DNA from: Schaalia sp. ZJ405
Lineage (GTDB): Bacteria; Actinomycetota; Actinomycetes; Actinomycetales; Actinomycetaceae
DNA: 64,000 nt
Direction: 5' to 3'
Assembly: GCF_011038885.2 (NCBI RefSeq)
Contig: NZ_CP064952.1
Span: forward strand, 744,001 to 808,000
Under the pieces are notes generated by a model, which was not told where the DNA came from, did no database searches, and was given only the letters and a program-made list of their open reading frames with translations. This document shows positions 46,524 to 56,012 of this stretch, piece by piece. A program made the position numbers and the translations under genes. The first letter of the stretch is position 1. Every line of letters starts with the position of its first letter.

Positions 46524-46539
46524 TGAAACATCTGTTCGA
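46524..46539 (-). promoter_or_regulatory. LexA box proximal to lexA
   Basis: TGAAAC-ATCT-GTTCGA: the right half matches the consensus fully, the left half at 4 of 6 positions. It lies about 115 bases upstream of the lexA start. Confidence 0.65.
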
Positions 46540-46571
46540 GCGGGTCTCGACTTCACCGTGACACCATGATA

Positions 46572-46602
46572 TCGTACATGTGTTCGACGAACAGATGTTC
46601 GA
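46572..46602 (+). promoter_or_regulatory. Two adjoining LexA boxes upstream of the LysM gene
   Basis: TCGTAC-ATGT-GTTCGA (46572-46587) and ACGAAC-AGAT-GTTCGA (46587-46602) share one base. Each matches the TCGAAC-N4-GTTCGA consensus at 11 of 12 positions. The second ends 31 bases before the LysM start codon, so they should control that gene tightly and perhaps lexA too. Confidence 0.85.
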
Positions 46603-46633
46603 TCAGTTCTGAGTGAAAGAGGAGATGATCGTG

Positions 46634-47134
46634 ATGAACACACGGGTCGTTGGTGGAATGGAGTATGGGGCTACGCGTCGTCCTCATCTTGAGGTCGTTC
46701 CTGATCGTCCTGAGGCTCAGGTCCGCGATATTTTCTCAGCACCATCGGCAGTTCGGCGCCGCCAAGTGCTTCGCCAGGAAGATCCTGCAATGCATCGTCG
46801 CCCTGTATGCGCTTCAGCTCGGCATCGTCAAGCTCCGGTGACGGTGAGCCTCGCCCCTGTTCGCGCAGACGTTCTCAAACGGGTCGTGATGGGCGTTGTT
46901 GTGGCGCTCGTGCTGGCGCTTGTGGGGATCGGAGCGGGGATTCTGGCTCAACCGGCAGCCTATGCGGGAGAAACGCGGGTTCATTCGGTTGCCGCAGGGG
47001 AATCACTGTGGAGTCTCGCCGCAGGTGTTACCAGTGATCGTCCGCTCGAAGACATCGTTGTTGATATCGAGTCCTTGAATAATCTTGATGGGGCACTCAC
47101 GGTCGGCCAAAAGGTTGTCCTTCCCGTTCGCTAG
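46634..47134 (+). CDS. SOS-controlled membrane LysM protein (YneA/ChiZ-type)
   Basis: 166 residues. The N-terminal half is basic and cytoplasmic, then one membrane segment (about 85-108, VVMGVVVALVLALVGIGAGILA) and an outside LysM domain (about 122-166, HSVAAGESLWSLAAGV...LTVGQKVVLPV). Divergent from lexA with two LexA boxes just upstream. The same arrangement and domains are found in YneA of Bacillus and Rv2719c/ChiZ of Mycobacterium, which delay cell division during DNA damage; the assignment rests on this. GAGGAG precedes the start. nrdR follows, as in mycobacteria. Confidence 0.85.
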   Translation: MNTRVVGGMEYGATRRPHLEVVPDRPEAQVRDIFSAPSAVRRRQVLRQEDPAMHRRPVCASARHRQAPVTVSLAPVRADVLKRVVMGVVVALVLALVGIGAGILAQPAAYAGETRVHSVAAGESLWSLAAGVTSDRPLEDIVVDIESLNNLDGALTVGQKVVLPVR

Positions 47135-47191
47135 CGAGGTTTTCGCTCAGGGAAGACGACAACAGCGGGGGAAAGCGTGTAGCGTTAGAAC

Positions 47192-47728
47192 GTGCATTGT
47201 CCCTTCTGTCAGAATCCCGATTCCCGGGTCGTCGACACCCGAATTGCCGACGATGGTGCATCAATTCGCAGGCGCAGGGAATGTACCACCTGTAAAAAGC
47301 GTTTCACCACCCTTGAAACGTCCTCCTTCCAAGTCGTGAAGCGCTCGGGTGTCGTTGAACCCTTTTCCCGCATGAAGGTTGTTTCCGGGGTGAAGCAGGC
47401 CTGCCAGGGGCGTCCCGTTAACGAGGACGATCTGGCGATTCTCGCGCAAAAGGTTGAGGAACAGCTGAGATCAACCGGAGTATCGAACGTCTCGTCAGAC
47501 GAAGTGGGCAAAGCGATTCTCCCGTTCCTCAGAGAACTTGATGAGATCGCCTACCTGCGTTTTGCCTCCGTGTACCGGTCGTTTAATTCCCTCGAAGACT
47601 TTGAGGAAGCTATAGCGACACTGCGTGGACGAGCCTCTGGTGACAAAGCCCCCGGTCGTGGGAGAGGCAGGCGTAAAGCCTCGTCGACACGGGTTTCAGA
47701 GAGCGCGCCAACGCTTCTGGATCAGTAA
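47192..47728 (+). CDS. nrdR: Transcriptional repressor NrdR
   Basis: 178 residues from GTG. Zinc ribbon at the start: [15 protein letters not shown] and [15 protein letters not shown]-cone domain from about residue 46 ([24 protein letters not shown]). Represses ribonucleotide reductase genes according to dATP/ATP. A 20-residue basic tail ([11 protein letters not shown]) is an extension. The repeat core encodes NEDD near residue 77. Only 7 bases separate it from the convergent acyl-CoA synthetase gene. Confidence 0.95.
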   Translation: MHCPFCQNPDSRVVDTRIADDGASIRRRRECTTCKKRFTTLETSSFQVVKRSGVVEPFSRMKVVSGVKQACQGRPVNEDDLAILAQKVEEQLRSTGVSNVSSDEVGKAILPFLRELDEIAYLRFASVYRSFNSLEDFEEAIATLRGRASGDKAPGRGRGRRKASSTRVSESAPTLLDQ

Positions 47729-47735
47729 CGGCGGG

Positions 47736-49460
47736 TCAGTCCTTTGGTTCCTTCTTCGAGGTGAGGCGGCGCAGAGTCTCTTTCGTCAGATCTGCCGCGT
47801 TCATTACCTGCTCACGGACCTTCTTACGTGTGACCTTCCCCAACTGCGTGCGCGGCAATTCACTCATGACAACGATCTGCCGTGGCAGAGCGTAATGAGC
47901 CAGAGACTTCGACGCCCACTCACGCAAATCGGCAAGCGTCACGGAAGCACCTGCCTCAAGGACAACAGCGGCAACAACGTCTTCACCTGACGTTCCCGCG
48001 GGCAGGCCGACAACAGCGACGTCACGTACTCCCGGCATCGTGCGAACCGCGTCCTCAACCTGGCTGGGATACACGTTGAATCCGGAAAAGTTGATCATTT
48101 CCTTCCGGCGATCAGCCATGACAATGAAACCGTCGGAGAGCTGAACAAGATCACCCGTGCGCAGCCAATCGTCTAAGAAAACCTCAGCGGATTCCTCAGG
48201 TCGGTTCCAGTATCCGGAGAATACTTGGGGGCCGCGGGCAATGAGTTCGCCGATTTCGCCCTCGTCCACGTCACGACTGGGATCCTCAGGATCAACAATC
48301 CGGATCTCTGTAGACGGATAGGGAATCCCCAAAGCGCCAGGACGCCGTGCGTTCGACAGAGGTGACCCAAGGATGATGGGAGATGCTTCGGTCATCCCGT
48401 ACCCCTCGATCATCAGGCCCCCGGTTGCCTCTTCCCACTGTTGAGCAAGCTCTTGAGACAGAGGCATCGCACCTGAGAGGGAGAATCGCATGGAATGCAG
48501 ATCGACATCCATGTCCTCAGCGGAGGCGAGCAGACGCTGATACATCGGTGGTACACCCAGGAAGAACGTACAGGGCAGACGGCGTTGCGCAGTGAGAATC
48601 AGGGTCGTATCAAACTTGGGGAATAGAGCAATAGTGGCACCAAGCCGCAGCCCGGCGAGGAATCCGATGGTGAAACCAAAGGCGTGGAACAGGGGGAGAA
48701 CGCAGTAGAAAACCTCGGCGCCCTCGTGGAGTACGGGCACCCACGTTGCGGACTGTTCAACATTCGACAAAAGATTCTCGTGGCTGAGCGCCGCAGCCTT
48801 CGGTACGCCAGTGGTTCCACCCGTGTGAATCAGCAGAGCAATGTCGCGTGGAGTGGAGGGGCATTCGCCCTTCCACGGGGCAACCCGGTTGACCATGTCG
48901 TCCCACGAGATCGCCCACGACGGCATCGATGCCGTCAACTCGTTCTTGCGAACACGAGCCGACTTGACCGGCAGATGGAGGAGGAACTGGGATGCGCGCG
49001 GCAACCCCTTGGTCAGGTCCATCGAAAACACGCGAACAGTGGGTTCGAGGAACGAGAGTTTTTCAAGCGATTTCGACCATGCAACAACAACGCGTGCCCC
49101 GTGGTTATCGAACTCGTGCTCAAGTTCCTGGGCGGGGGCCAAGGGATTGTGCTCAACAACGATTCCGCCGATGAGCATCGTTGCCAGCACAGCAACAGCA
49201 TGCTGGGGACAGTTCGGCATGATGAGTGCGACTCGATCACCGGGACTCACGCCCGCTCGTTTGAGAACAGTTGCCCCCTTGCGGGCCTGCTCAACAAGTT
49301 CACCGTATGTTGTTTGCCGTGAAAAGAAGTCAAGTGCTGGACGATCAGGGTAGCGACGAGCGACGTCCTCGAGCATCTGCGGGATCGTCATACGGGGAAT
49401 GTCGATGGTTGTTGCAACTCCCGGGGCGTAACCCGCGTGCAACGAGGTGGTTAACGACAT
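47736..49460 (-). CDS. fadD: Long-chain fatty acid-CoA ligase (AMP-forming)
   Basis: 574 residues. ANL-superfamily motifs: LIHTGGTTGVPKAAALSH (P-loop), FFLGVPPMYQRLL, EGYGMTEASP, WLRTGDLVQLSDGFIVMADRRKEMINFSGFNVYPSQVED and the C-terminal catalytic Lys in RTQLGKVTRKK. Activates fatty acids as CoA thioesters. Upstream on the same strand is a 16-bp palindrome (49507-49522) that overlaps a likely -10 element, so it is probably controlled by a dimeric repressor. Confidence 0.92.
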   Translation of the reverse strand: MSLTTSLHAGYAPGVATTIDIPRMTIPQMLEDVARRYPDRPALDFFSRQTTYGELVEQARKGATVLKRAGVSPGDRVALIMPNCPQHAVAVLATMLIGGIVVEHNPLAPAQELEHEFDNHGARVVVAWSKSLEKLSFLEPTVRVFSMDLTKGLPRASQFLLHLPVKSARVRKNELTASMPSWAISWDDMVNRVAPWKGECPSTPRDIALLIHTGGTTGVPKAAALSHENLLSNVEQSATWVPVLHEGAEVFYCVLPLFHAFGFTIGFLAGLRLGATIALFPKFDTTLILTAQRRLPCTFFLGVPPMYQRLLASAEDMDVDLHSMRFSLSGAMPLSQELAQQWEEATGGLMIEGYGMTEASPIILGSPLSNARRPGALGIPYPSTEIRIVDPEDPSRDVDEGEIGELIARGPQVFSGYWNRPEESAEVFLDDWLRTGDLVQLSDGFIVMADRRKEMINFSGFNVYPSQVEDAVRTMPGVRDVAVVGLPAGTSGEDVVAAVVLEAGASVTLADLREWASKSLAHYALPRQIVVMSELPRTQLGKVTRKKVREQVMNAADLTKETLRRLTSKKEPKD

Positions 49461-49714
49461 GTTCTATCCCATCCTGTGTGCCGTGACTTCAGATGAACAA
49501 CCAAATCCTACGCTAGCGTAGGTTAGGTCGTGATTTCACGAGATACTGAGAATTCAGCGAGCAGCGCACGCCACGCGGCGCTCAGTCCCAGCGAGCCCGT
49601 GCATTCTTCTCGGCATTTTTACGCCCTCGTGAATGCCCGGTCTCAGCGCGCCCAGTCCCAGCGTGGCCAGGGTAAGCCCAGCTACGCGGGCACCGCGACA
49701 AACCCCAGCTGAGA
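49461..49714. other. 254-bp fadD promoter region
   Basis: Between serA (ends 49715) and fadD (starts 49460), both on the minus strand. Apart from the palindrome at 49507-49522 it holds a 60-codon + strand frame with no ribosome site or motif, which I do not accept as a gene. Confidence 0.4.
49507..49522 (-). promoter_or_regulatory. Perfect 16-bp palindromic operator of fadD
   Basis: CCTACGCTAGCGTAGG is its own reverse complement. It contains TACGCT and, extended, TAGGAT on the minus strand, either of which could be the -10 element of fadD. Such palindromes ahead of fatty-acid genes are typical sites for TetR-family lipid regulators; which protein binds is not shown. Confidence 0.65.
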
Positions 49715-50920
49715 TCACAGTGGGGTGACGGTAAGACGAATCGTGTCTTTCATCTGGCGGATCTTGTCAATTGCCTCGGTGGGCAGCTCGGAGGAAATGT
49801 CGGTGAGCACGTATCCGGTGGGACCGGAGGTGGAGAGAATCTGGCCGCCGATATTTGCCCCCGCATCGGCGAAGGTGTGGTTGATCGTCGCCAAAACACC
49901 CGGCGTGTTCTTGTGGATCAAGCGAATGCGGTAGCGCGAATCAGCGGAGATCGGCAGTTGAAGATTCGGCATGTTGACGCTCATGTCAGTGGAGCCAGAG
50001 TGGTTGAAATCAGCGAGCTTTGCTGACACGAAACGGCCAATGTCGTACTGTGCTTCTTCCGTGGAACCACCAATGTGAGGAGTGAGAATGACGTTGTCGA
50101 GCTTGACCAGCGGAGACTCGAAGGGGTCTCCGTTCTTCTTTGGTTCCTCGGGGAAGACATCAATTGCTGCGCCGCCGAGGTGCCCGGATACCAGAGCCTT
50201 GTGGAGGGCATCAACGTCGACAACGAAACCGCGGGAGAGGTTAATGAAGAGAGCTCCCGGTTTCATCATGTGGAATTCACGTTCGCCAATGATGTTCAAG
50301 TTTGTGGGTTGGCCGTCAACGTGGATTGAAATGATGTCGGCTTCACGTAACACGGATTCCATCGTTGGCATCTGGGTTGCATTGCCGAGGGCGAGGCGTT
50401 CAGCAGCGTCGTAAAAAATGACGTTGAGCCCCATTGCTTCGGCGAGAACTGACAGCTGTGTGCCGATGTTCCCGTAGCCGATGATACCGAGGGTGTGTCC
50501 GCGAACCTCGTGGGAGCCTTCCGCTGACTTGTCCCAGATTCCTCGGTGCATACGGGAGTTCTTGACTGTGACGCGGCGGGTGAGGTCAATGATTTCGCCG
50601 ATGGCGAGTTCAACAACGGATCGCGTATTTGAATACGGGGCATTAAAGACGGTGATGCCGTGGGCTTGCGTGGCCGCCAGGTCGATCTGATTTGTCCCAA
50701 TGCAGAACGCACCGATTGCTTGGAGGTGGGGTCGTGCTTTCAGGACGCGTGCAGTGACGTTGGTTTTCGATCGAATCCCAAGGAAATCCACTCCGTCGAG
50801 GGCGTCAATGAGTTCGTTTTCATCCAAAGCGCCTTTGACGCGGATGACGTCGATTCCACTGTCTGTGAGGATGGAGTCGGCGATCGCATGGGGATTTTCA
50901 AGGAGAAGTGCACGTGTCAT
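49715..50920 (-). CDS. serA: D-3-phosphoglycerate dehydrogenase with ACT domain
   Basis: 401 residues from ATG 50918-50920. First step of serine synthesis. NAD site HTLGIIGYGNIGTQLSVLAEAMG, catalytic Arg in NLSRGFVVD, Glu in VFPEEP and His in LTPHIGGSTEEAQ. A C-terminal ACT domain (about 330-400, LIHKNTPGVLATINHTFADAG) binds serine. This is the short E. coli-like type rather than the long mycobacterial type. The frame is open 63 codons further upstream, but those residues are not in the family. TACTCT lies 14 bases before the ATG. Confidence 0.94.
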   Translation of the reverse strand: MTRALLLENPHAIADSILTDSGIDVIRVKGALDENELIDALDGVDFLGIRSKTNVTARVLKARPHLQAIGAFCIGTNQIDLAATQAHGITVFNAPYSNTRSVVELAIGEIIDLTRRVTVKNSRMHRGIWDKSAEGSHEVRGHTLGIIGYGNIGTQLSVLAEAMGLNVIFYDAAERLALGNATQMPTMESVLREADIISIHVDGQPTNLNIIGEREFHMMKPGALFINLSRGFVVDVDALHKALVSGHLGGAAIDVFPEEPKKNGDPFESPLVKLDNVILTPHIGGSTEEAQYDIGRFVSAKLADFNHSGSTDMSVNMPNLQLPISADSRYRIRLIHKNTPGVLATINHTFADAGANIGGQILSTSGPTGYVLTDISSELPTEAIDKIRQMKDTIRLTVTPL

Positions 50921-51032
50921 AGTCTCATGGTGCCAGAGTAACCGGGAGAGAGACGAATTATGACCGGATCCTGGCCGAAAAATGCACGTGTGGTTCGCCA
51001 CCGTTTGAGCGTCGTCCCCGGGCAACGACGTG

Positions 51033-53465
51033 CTAGGAATCATCTCCCCACTCGTCCATTCCCGCGGGGAGATCACCGGAATGAACGACTGTGAGATCGT
51101 GAGTTGCACGGGTCAGTGCGACAAAAAGATCACCCGCACCGCCGGTGAGTACCTCGTGGGGTTCGACGATGACAACGGAGTCGAATTCCAGTCCTTTCGC
51201 TGCCGCAGCGCTCAACACGGTCACGCGTTCGCTGAGAGTCCGCTCCCCGGTGAGGTCACCACCCCATGCGCGAGCCCTCTCGTCAGACACGATGACCGCA
51301 ACTCGGCCCGAATGGAGCCCCGAGACGTCATCCAACCGTGACGTTGCGCGAGCAACCGCGTCCCAAGCCGCGCGCCAAAGAGGGTCCTCCTCGCGTGACA
51401 CAGGTGAGTCTGCGCAAAGCCCCAGCTCGCACGCGGGTGCCTGGTTTTCCTCGGGTGACGAGGGTGCGGCCTCGTCCTCGTCAATAGAAGAGGAGACGCA
51501 GGCGAGGGGAACATGAACGGTCGAATACGCCCCATCAACGTCACGCACCGCAGTCATCGGGTAAGTGACGGGCTCGCCCAGCCGCGCCATGACGGCCTGA
51601 GCAATGCGCGTAAGCGTGCGGGGAGTGCGGTAGGACACGGTGAGTGCGAACTCAGCTTCCAGTGCGCGTGCCGCCGGACCCAGAGCCTCAGCCCATGAAC
51701 GAGGACGATGCTGGCCACGTCGCTGATCAAGATCACCGACGACGGTGAAACTGCGCGAAGGACATCGACGCAGCAGAGCACGCCACGCCATCGGGGACAG
51801 ATCCTGAGCCTCATCAACAACAACATGCCCGTACGTCCACGATCGATCCGCAGCGGCACGCTCAGACAGGGGAACCCAGCGGGGCTCATCGCGTGTCGCA
51901 TCGGCAAGCATCTGGGCGGTGACGATACCGTCGCCAAGTCCCTGCCCCTCGATAGCGCGCTGTGCTCGCTCAATGTCACCGCGAGAATCCCCAGAGCGAG
52001 GGGACTGAGCAGACCCTGGAAGTGGGCCGAGCAGCTCTTCAAGCTCGTCGAGGAGGGGAATATCTGAGAATGTCCACTCCGCTGAGCGCGGACGTTCAAC
52101 GGCGGCACAATCGCGCGTTGACAGGGGAGAACCGGCACGTTCATTCGCCTGAGCGAGCAACGCAGGAGAGGACAACAACCGACGGAGAAAATCGGGAGCC
52201 GATGTCGGCATCCATGCCAAGTTAATTGCCCGGCGCGCATCAAGAGAATCGCGAATCTCCGCCAGCCACGCCTTCTTCTCATCGGGCAGGGGAACACCGG
52301 AAGAATCCACGTCCCCGCTCGCCCGAGCCAACGTCGTTGCGAGGACATCCATCAGCTCAAGGGCAAACCCCTCTCGGGCACGGTTGTGCGCACGACCCGA
52401 ACGCCTGGCCTTTGTGCGGGCAGCTTTCACGTCCTCTCGGCGTAACACCACGTCGCGGTTCCACACTCGAAGCCTCACATCCTCTGCTGGAACCCGTGGA
52501 ATCAACCGAACGGCTTCCTTGAGGACGCGCGCCCACGCGGTGCGGCCCTTGATCTGTGCGACGGACTCCGAATCGGACACCTGAGGGCGAATACCTGGAA
52601 CCAAGTCCCCAAGAGTCATCGAGACAACTCCCGTTTCCCCCAGTGAGGGAAGAACCTGTTCGATATAGCGCAGGAAGATCCTTGACGGGCCGATGAGCAG
52701 AACCCCCGACCGTTCCAAGCGTTCGCGCTCCGCATAGAGCAGATAGGCAATTCGGTGAAGAGCCACCGCAGTCTTGCCTGTGCCCGGGCCGCCCTGGACA
52801 ACGATGAGTTGACGCTCGCGGGCTCGGATAATTGAATCCTGTTCGGCCTGAATCGTTGACACGATGTCACCCATGTGTCCGTCGCGTGCCGATTCAAGGG
52901 CAGACATGAGCGCGCCTTCGCCGTGAAGATCGAGGTCGGACACGCGGGGCGAGTCTGTGGTCAGAAGCTCATCTTCAAGGGCTGTGACCCGCCGTCCCTG
53001 TGTGGTGATGTGGCGGCGACGGACAATGCCCTGCGGGTCGACCGCAGTTGCCTGGTAGAAGGGTTGCGCCGCGGGGGCACGCCAGTCGATGAGGAGGACA
53101 GAACCGTCGGTCTGAGACAGCGAGGTGCGCCCAATGTGGCGAACAGTTGAATCTTCACAGTCGAGTCGACCAAAAACGAGGCGTTCCTCAACGCCTTCGA
53201 GTCTGGCCGCCATGTCGCCCAGGTGAGAGGAGAGGGCCTCACGTTCCGTCCATGCCTGAGCGTTGCCAACCCCGTGGACGGCGTGGGTGCGCTGCTGAGA
53301 CGTGCGGTAGGACTCACGGAGCTCGTCGAGACGACGATATGCGCGGGTGACGAAATCCTGCTCCGGAAGTGAGGCGGTGCTCCCACGACCCTCGCGCTCA
53401 GATCGCCCGTCGTCTGTGAGATCGGGTGATGAGTCACCACTGTGCGTGGGTGCGCCCTCGGGCAT
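51033..53465 (-). CDS. HelD-like UvrD/Rep superfamily I helicase
   Basis: 810 residues. An N-terminal extension with a coiled stretch (DFVTRAYRRLDELRESYRTSQQ) and LLIDWRAPAAQPFYQAT, then Walker A VVQGGPGTGKTAVALHR (about 225-234), motif II VVDEAQDLSPMAWRALL, ERAAADRSWTYGHVV before it, and motif V/VI-like VTVLSAAAAKGLEFDSVVIVEP and FVALTRATHDLTVVH. HelD proteins release stalled RNA polymerase from DNA in Gram-positive bacteria. GGGGAGG precedes the ATG. Two repeat cores lie in antisense orientation to each other. Confidence 0.9.
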   Translation of the reverse strand: MPEGAPTHSGDSSPDLTDDGRSEREGRGSTASLPEQDFVTRAYRRLDELRESYRTSQQRTHAVHGVGNAQAWTEREALSSHLGDMAARLEGVEERLVFGRLDCEDSTVRHIGRTSLSQTDGSVLLIDWRAPAAQPFYQATAVDPQGIVRRRHITTQGRRVTALEDELLTTDSPRVSDLDLHGEGALMSALESARDGHMGDIVSTIQAEQDSIIRARERQLIVVQGGPGTGKTAVALHRIAYLLYAERERLERSGVLLIGPSRIFLRYIEQVLPSLGETGVVSMTLGDLVPGIRPQVSDSESVAQIKGRTAWARVLKEAVRLIPRVPAEDVRLRVWNRDVVLRREDVKAARTKARRSGRAHNRAREGFALELMDVLATTLARASGDVDSSGVPLPDEKKAWLAEIRDSLDARRAINLAWMPTSAPDFLRRLLSSPALLAQANERAGSPLSTRDCAAVERPRSAEWTFSDIPLLDELEELLGPLPGSAQSPRSGDSRGDIERAQRAIEGQGLGDGIVTAQMLADATRDEPRWVPLSERAAADRSWTYGHVVVDEAQDLSPMAWRALLRRCPSRSFTVVGDLDQRRGQHRPRSWAEALGPAARALEAEFALTVSYRTPRTLTRIAQAVMARLGEPVTYPMTAVRDVDGAYSTVHVPLACVSSSIDEDEAAPSSPEENQAPACELGLCADSPVSREEDPLWRAAWDAVARATSRLDDVSGLHSGRVAVIVSDERARAWGGDLTGERTLSERVTVLSAAAAKGLEFDSVVIVEPHEVLTGGAGDLFVALTRATHDLTVVHSGDLPAGMDEWGDDS

Positions 53466-53809
53466 GCTGCCTCCCCATCAATGGAATCGGCCGGGTAGGA
53501 AGAATCGGCCATCTATTCTGCCTGATTTTCGCTGGCTGTGGGGTGAGTTTTATCCCTCAGATTCCCCGAATCCGCGCGTATTCGCCCACGGCTCAATTTT
53601 GCCGTCGCGCAAGACGAAAGGGCTCAAGACAGGTAGCGTGGATATCCCATAGACCCACAGTGGTGGACATCGGCGGTGGCGTGTCCATTGCCGTCGGATC
53701 ATCTCCAGCAGCGGAGAGTCTTGGCGGTGTTGGGACGTGCTGCGCGAAGGGTGACTCTCCATTTTGGGTGGCGAGGTGGGGCGCTGGAATGAAGAATCGG
53801 GAGGCATGA
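53466..53809. other. 344-bp divergent region between HelD-like and PAC2 genes
   Basis: No gene accepted. It contains an 8-bp inverted repeat with a long loop (GGAGAGTC at 53713-53720, GACTCTCC at 53753-53760) and the GGGAGGC ribosome site of the next gene. No convincing -10/-35 pair was found by eye. Confidence 0.4.
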
Positions 53810-55009
53810 GTGAATACCCGCTGGGACAGCGAGTTCTTTACGATGGGGCCCGCGCAGGGCGCGCGGTCCCGGATCCTCCTTGTGCAATTTGATGGCGCTA
53901 TGGACGCCGGACTTGCCGGACGGATCGCCGTGTCACAGCTTCTGCGTTCCCTCCCGGTCGAACGCGTTGCCACCTTCGATTCGGACTTCTTTATTGACTA
54001 TCGCTCACACCGGCCAATCATTACCCTCGAAGACTGGGTGACTGCTGACATGGAGACTCGCCAGATCGTCCTCGACGTGGTGCGTGACGATCTTGGGCAG
54101 CCAATTCTCTTGCTCCACGGACCCGAACCGGATGCAAAATGGGAAACTTTTGCCCGGATCGTGGCCTCCCTTGCCCACGACGCCGGCGTTGAAATTGTGT
54201 TCTCGATCCACGGTATTCCCTCGGGTGTTCCGCATACGCGTCCGGTGCCCGTCCATGTTCAAGCCACGGATCGGTCGCTGATCCCTGAGCAGCCACACAT
54301 GGCCAACATCATGCAGTTCCCCGCGCCGGCAACATCATTCCTTCAGACCCGACTTGCCGAGCAGGGAATGAACGGGGTGACATTACTGGGAGCGGTTCCG
54401 TACTACATGACGGAAACCCCCTATCCGGCAGCCGCATCCGCTTTGCTTGGCTCCATATCTGACATGACGGACCTGTCTTTGCCCGTTGGTGACCTCGAAC
54501 AGGGGGCGGCGAAAGACCAGACGGCGATCCGTGAGCTTGTTGAGGAGCACCCCGAAATTTCTCAGACCGTTTCCGCCCTTGAAGAGCATTACGACGCCTG
54601 GGCCGGAGACGACGGAACAGCAATCCCGCTCAACGCCCTCGATCAGAATGCGCCGCTGGGTGTTGCCTCGAAACAGTCGAAAGATATCGGCGATGTCATC
54701 GAGGCCTACCTGGCCAATGTGTCGCGGCTCAACGTTGACGAGGACTCTTCCGATTCTTCCGCTCACCAGCCTGAAACTCCGGAGGCCGTTGAAGCACCTT
54801 CCAATACCCTCGAAGCCGCTCTGCGGCGTGTTCGTCAACGTCAGGAATCCCCCGAGACCTACGTGCGTCCCTCGTCGGCCCGCCACCGGGCGCCCGAGTC
54901 AGCGGACGTGGAAGATGCGGGGATCCCAGAGTCTGAGGGTTTCACCGGGGGTGAGCAGCCCGATGAACGAGGACGAGCGGCAGATTCCGACGTCTCCGCT
55001 GAGGAATGA
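53810..55009 (+). CDS. PAC2 family protein
   Basis: 399 residues from GTG. PAC2 (proteasome-assembly-chaperone 2-like) domain over about residues 20-260: LLVQFDGAMDAGLAGRIAVSQLL, VATFDSDFFIDYRSHRP, ILLLHGPEPDAKWETFARIV and PYYMTETPYPAAASALLGSI. Such proteins are common in actinobacteria and of unknown function; there is no sign here that a proteasome is encoded. The C-terminal 100 residues are acidic, Glu/Pro/Ser-rich and probably disordered. A repeat core lies near the 3' end (NERGRA). Confidence 0.85.
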   Translation: MNTRWDSEFFTMGPAQGARSRILLVQFDGAMDAGLAGRIAVSQLLRSLPVERVATFDSDFFIDYRSHRPIITLEDWVTADMETRQIVLDVVRDDLGQPILLLHGPEPDAKWETFARIVASLAHDAGVEIVFSIHGIPSGVPHTRPVPVHVQATDRSLIPEQPHMANIMQFPAPATSFLQTRLAEQGMNGVTLLGAVPYYMTETPYPAAASALLGSISDMTDLSLPVGDLEQGAAKDQTAIRELVEEHPEISQTVSALEEHYDAWAGDDGTAIPLNALDQNAPLGVASKQSKDIGDVIEAYLANVSRLNVDEDSSDSSAHQPETPEAVEAPSNTLEAALRRVRQRQESPETYVRPSSARHRAPESADVEDAGIPESEGFTGGEQPDERGRAADSDVSAEE

Positions 55010-55091
55010 CCCCGGATTGTCCGGCGCGTATCTGAGGTGATGACCGGAGGGTCGCACCGAAGAAATCGACGGTGCATGGGATGGTTGGCCC

Positions 55092-55964
55092 TTAAGAAGT
55101 CAACGACGGCGAGGCCGCTGACTGCGGCCATCCCACCAGCGCATCACTGAGAGGCTTGTGCCCAGCGATCCACTTGTTTAACGAGTCTGAGTCCGTGATG
55201 CGTGCGGGGAGTGGGAGACGACGAAGCCTGCGATCCACATCATCACAGTGAAGAACAGGTTCGTCCTCGTCCCCATCTAAGTGGTCTTTGACGGCGATGG
55301 CGACGATGTTGCCGCGCCTGCCTGAACGACCAACTTTCGGATCTTGGATCGAGACCACCTCATCGAAAACATCGCGCAACGCCGCGATATCGATGCGCGC
55401 ATTTTCCTGACCACCGTGGGCGCAATTGACCAGGTAAAGGCCGCCGGGTCGCAGAACCTCGTAGGCTTCGCGAGCGCATTCGAGGGTTCTGAGTGCCGGT
55501 GGTACGGCGCCGTGAAAAAATGCGTCCCGAACGATGACGTCGGCGCTGGATGGGCGCAACGTTCCGAGAACTTCCCGCGCATCTCCCACACGAATCCGCA
55601 GATCAGGGGATGGGGGCAGAGGAAAACGTTGACGGACCTCCCGAGCTAAAGCACCGTCGATCTCAATGGCAGTCTGGCGTGAACCGGGCCGTGAATGTGC
55701 CCATGCCGTTGCAAGTGCGCACGCCGCACCGCCGAGGTGAATCGCGCGGATCGCGTGATCGGGAAACACCGAGTCGACGACGCACGTCATATGCTGCATG
55801 TATTCGAACTCAAGATACGTCGGATCATCCACATCGATACTTGACGATTCGATGCCGTCGAGGAAAAGAGTCGCGCGAGACCCATCCCATCGAATAGATG
55901 CCGTTGCGTTGTCGACGAGAAATTCCTCGCTTCCACGTGTTCTCTTGCGCGTCATGGAGGACAC
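55092..55964 (-). CDS. Spermidine synthase-like methyltransferase-fold protein
   Basis: 290 residues. Strand order of the spermidine synthase fold: YLEFEYMQHMTCVVDSVFPDH, IRAIHLGGAACALATAWAHSRPGS, TAIEIDGALAREVRQRFPLP and DVIVRDAFFHGAVPPALRTLECAREAYEVLRPGGLYLVN. It lacks the full polyamine motifs at the start, so it may not make spermidine. Actinobacteria carry many such 'fused' or stand-alone proteins. The repeat core encodes DEDE near the 3' end. Confidence 0.82.
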   Translation of the reverse strand: MSSMTRKRTRGSEEFLVDNATASIRWDGSRATLFLDGIESSSIDVDDPTYLEFEYMQHMTCVVDSVFPDHAIRAIHLGGAACALATAWAHSRPGSRQTAIEIDGALAREVRQRFPLPPSPDLRIRVGDAREVLGTLRPSSADVIVRDAFFHGAVPPALRTLECAREAYEVLRPGGLYLVNCAHGGQENARIDIAALRDVFDEVVSIQDPKVGRSGRRGNIVAIAVKDHLDGDEDEPVLHCDDVDRRLRRLPLPARITDSDSLNKWIAGHKPLSDALVGWPQSAASPSLTS

Positions 55965-56012
55965 TGTAAGCCGACGTCCGCATCTTCACACCTCGTGGAG
56001 GAAGGAGGAACC

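Noticed and set aside
49530..49712. 60-codon + strand frame between fadD and serA
   Set aside because: No ribosome site, no motif, and it overlaps the fadD promoter region.
55965..56012. LexA box for dinB
   Set aside because: No GAAC-N4-GTTC-like sequence exists in the short divergent gap.
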